From Eubacterium sp. (GTDB taxonomy: Bacteria; Bacillota; Clostridia; Lachnospirales; Lachnospiraceae), in contig JAJGAH010000004.1 in assembly GCA_020844525.1 (NCBI GenBank), positions 1 to 23,136 on the forward strand: a stretch of DNA of 23,136 nucleotides. The letters run 5' to 3'. Under the pieces are notes generated by a model, which worked only from the letters and a program-made list of their open reading frames with translations, had not been told where the DNA came from and searched no databases. This document shows, piece after piece, positions 22,028-23,136 of this stretch. Numbering within the stretch: the stretch's first letter is position 1; each line of letters begins with the position of its first letter. The position numbers and the translations under genes were made by a program.

Positions 22028-23136
22028 TGCCGACAGCCATGTAATCCTTCTTCCTCATATCGAGAAGCCAAAGGATCACAGGATACGGGCAGCGGTGTAT
22101 TGCCGGGTATCGAGCAAGCACGAGGATCAGGAATATTCCCTTGAGAACCAGATCCGGCATTACCGGGAGACGATCGGAGAAGACAGGCGCTACGAGCTTG
22201 TCGAGATCTATTACGACTTTGGTATCTCGGGATTCAAGGAAGCAAGGCCCGGGTTCCAGCGGATGCTCGAGGAATCGAAAGACGGGAAGTTTGAGCTGGT
22301 CATCACGAAGTCCATCACCCGCTTTGCCCGGAACACAGCCACGGTGCTCGATGCTACAAGGCTCCTGAAGAGCCGGGGCATCGGTGTATTCTTCGAGCTG
22401 CAGCAGATCAACACCCTCGGTGAAGGCGGAGAGCTGCTCATGACACTGTTTGCTGCATTCGGACAGGCCGAGAGCGAATCCAACCGCCTCGGCACAAAGA
22501 TGACGATCAAACGGAAGGTAGAGAAGCAGGAAGCCATCCAGCAGATCCAGCGGGTTTTCGGATACACGAAGAATGCAGACGGGGAGATCGTTCCGGATGA
22601 GAACGCAGGCCGCGTGCTGGAAATCTTCGAGATGGCTGCGGATGGATTCACAGTAGGGCAGATCACAAACTACCTGAACAGTGAGGGCGTGACGACAAAG
22701 CGGGGAGCCAAGTTCTACCGCACCACGGTGACGAGAATCCTCACGAACGAGGAATACAAAGGTGACTTCGTACAGTTCAAACACTACTCGGATGAACACC
22801 GGAAGGAGAGAAAGAACGCCGGAGAGCACGCCATGATCTACTATGCAGAGAATCATCCGCCGATCGTGACGAATGAACTCTGGGAGAAAGCACAGCAGGC
22901 GCTTGGCGTCCGGCAGAATCCCAAGCCGGAACCGGAGGAGAAGCCCTTGCTCGACACGCTCCCATATCGGCATCAACTGTTCTGCGCGAAGTGTGGTCAC
23001 AGGCTGATGCGTTCCTACACCGGAGGGAAGAACCGCTGGGTCTGCTCGGGAAAAGAGCGATTCAGCAGTGACTTCTGCTCCGGTGTTTCTATTCCCGACG
23101 AGGTGGTGAAGAGCTGGGGAGACTTTCCGGAAGACC
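21993..23136 (+). CDS. Large serine recombinase (partial, 3' end outside)
   Basis: 381 residues are visible and the gene continues past the window; complete members have about 450-600. N-terminal resolvase domain (about 32-175): AAVYCRVSSKHEDQEYSLEN with catalytic S40, YYDFGISGFKEARPGFQRML, and KSITRFARNTATVLD with the conserved Arg residues (R110, R113). A recombinase domain follows (about 185-300, VFGYTKNADGEIVPDENAGR and KRGAKFYRTTVTRILTNEEY). A zinc ribbon then starts with C331-x2-C334 (LFCAKCGH) and C351/C362. ATG 21993 has AAGGAGGAG at 21977-21985. It most likely integrates and excises this prophage; attP of such enzymes usually lies next to the gene, but I cannot locate it here. Confidence 0.93.
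   Translation, partial: MTTSQISLSSADADSHVILLPHIEKPKDHRIRAAVYCRVSSKHEDQEYSLENQIRHYRETIGEDRRYELVEIYYDFGISGFKEARPGFQRMLEESKDGKFELVITKSITRFARNTATVLDATRLLKSRGIGVFFELQQINTLGEGGELLMTLFAAFGQAESESNRLGTKMTIKRKVEKQEAIQQIQRVFGYTKNADGEIVPDENAGRVLEIFEMAADGFTVGQITNYLNSEGVTTKRGAKFYRTTVTRILTNEEYKGDFVQFKHYSDEHRKERKNAGEHAMIYYAENHPPIVTNELWEKAQQALGVRQNPKPEPEEKPLLDTLPYRHQLFCAKCGHRLMRSYTGGKNRWVCSGKERFSSDFCSGVSIPDEVVKSWGDFPED

Noticed and set aside
22011..23000. 329-residue open frame on the - strand opposite the recombinase
   Set aside because: It is a mirror frame of a clear serine recombinase with intact catalytic motifs; no ribosome site and no recognisable protein features.

Overview
The window is most of the late half of a siphovirus-type (HK97-like) prophage or temperate phage. 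All credible genes are on the + strand and tightly packed, often with stop/start overlaps. Strong AGGAGG ribosome binding sites, a P27-family small terminase, a phi13-type major tail protein, a GH25 endolysin with a Cpl-7-like repeat and a LysM, and a large serine recombinase all point to a Firmicutes host. A gut Clostridia lineage such as Lachnospiraceae is my best guess, but the host cannot be fixed from the sequence alone. No replication, repressor, tRNA, rRNA, IS or CRISPR feature is visible.

Layout. 1-260: a short leader with inverted GATAAC repeats, two tetraloop hairpins (the second a good intrinsic terminator) and perhaps the 3' end of an upstream gene. 261-2350: packaging (TerS, TerL). 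2365-5776: portal, ClpP-like prohead protease, major capsid protein. 5858-7173: four connector/tail-completion proteins. 7175-8370: major tail protein and the tail assembly chaperones G and GT, the latter made by a -1 ribosomal frameshift on an A7 slip site. 8422-11441: tape measure and a small distal-tail candidate. 11457-18338: tail hub/fibre protein and four further baseplate or fibre proteins. 18354-20013: lysis module (small membrane protein, holin, endolysin). 20108-20470: an unrecognised TTG-started gene behind a long inverted repeat. 20681-23136: an HTH/zinc-finger protein, a conserved 'virulence-related' type protein and a large serine recombinase that runs off the end of the window.

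How the genes work together. Terminase pumps DNA through the portal into a capsid matured by the ClpP-like protease. The connector proteins close the head and join it to a long non-contractile tail built from the major tail protein around the tape measure, with G/GT as assembly chaperones. The hub and fibre proteins form the tip. Holin and endolysin release progeny. The recombinase gene block would integrate and excise the genome.

The conventional part is well explained. The points most worth a second look are: (i) an 11-bp inverted repeat that would hide the ribosome binding site and start of the gene at 20108, with an extended -10 promoter inside its loop; (ii) intrinsic terminators placed inside the late operon with no room for a promoter after them; (iii) a fibre gene near 14830 whose expected ATG seems to be missing although its Shine-Dalgarno and reading frame are intact; (iv) an orphan Shine-Dalgarno/hairpin/terminator leader between holin and endolysin; and (v) the small-protein pair upstream of the recombinase. 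I see no clearly new multi-gene system.
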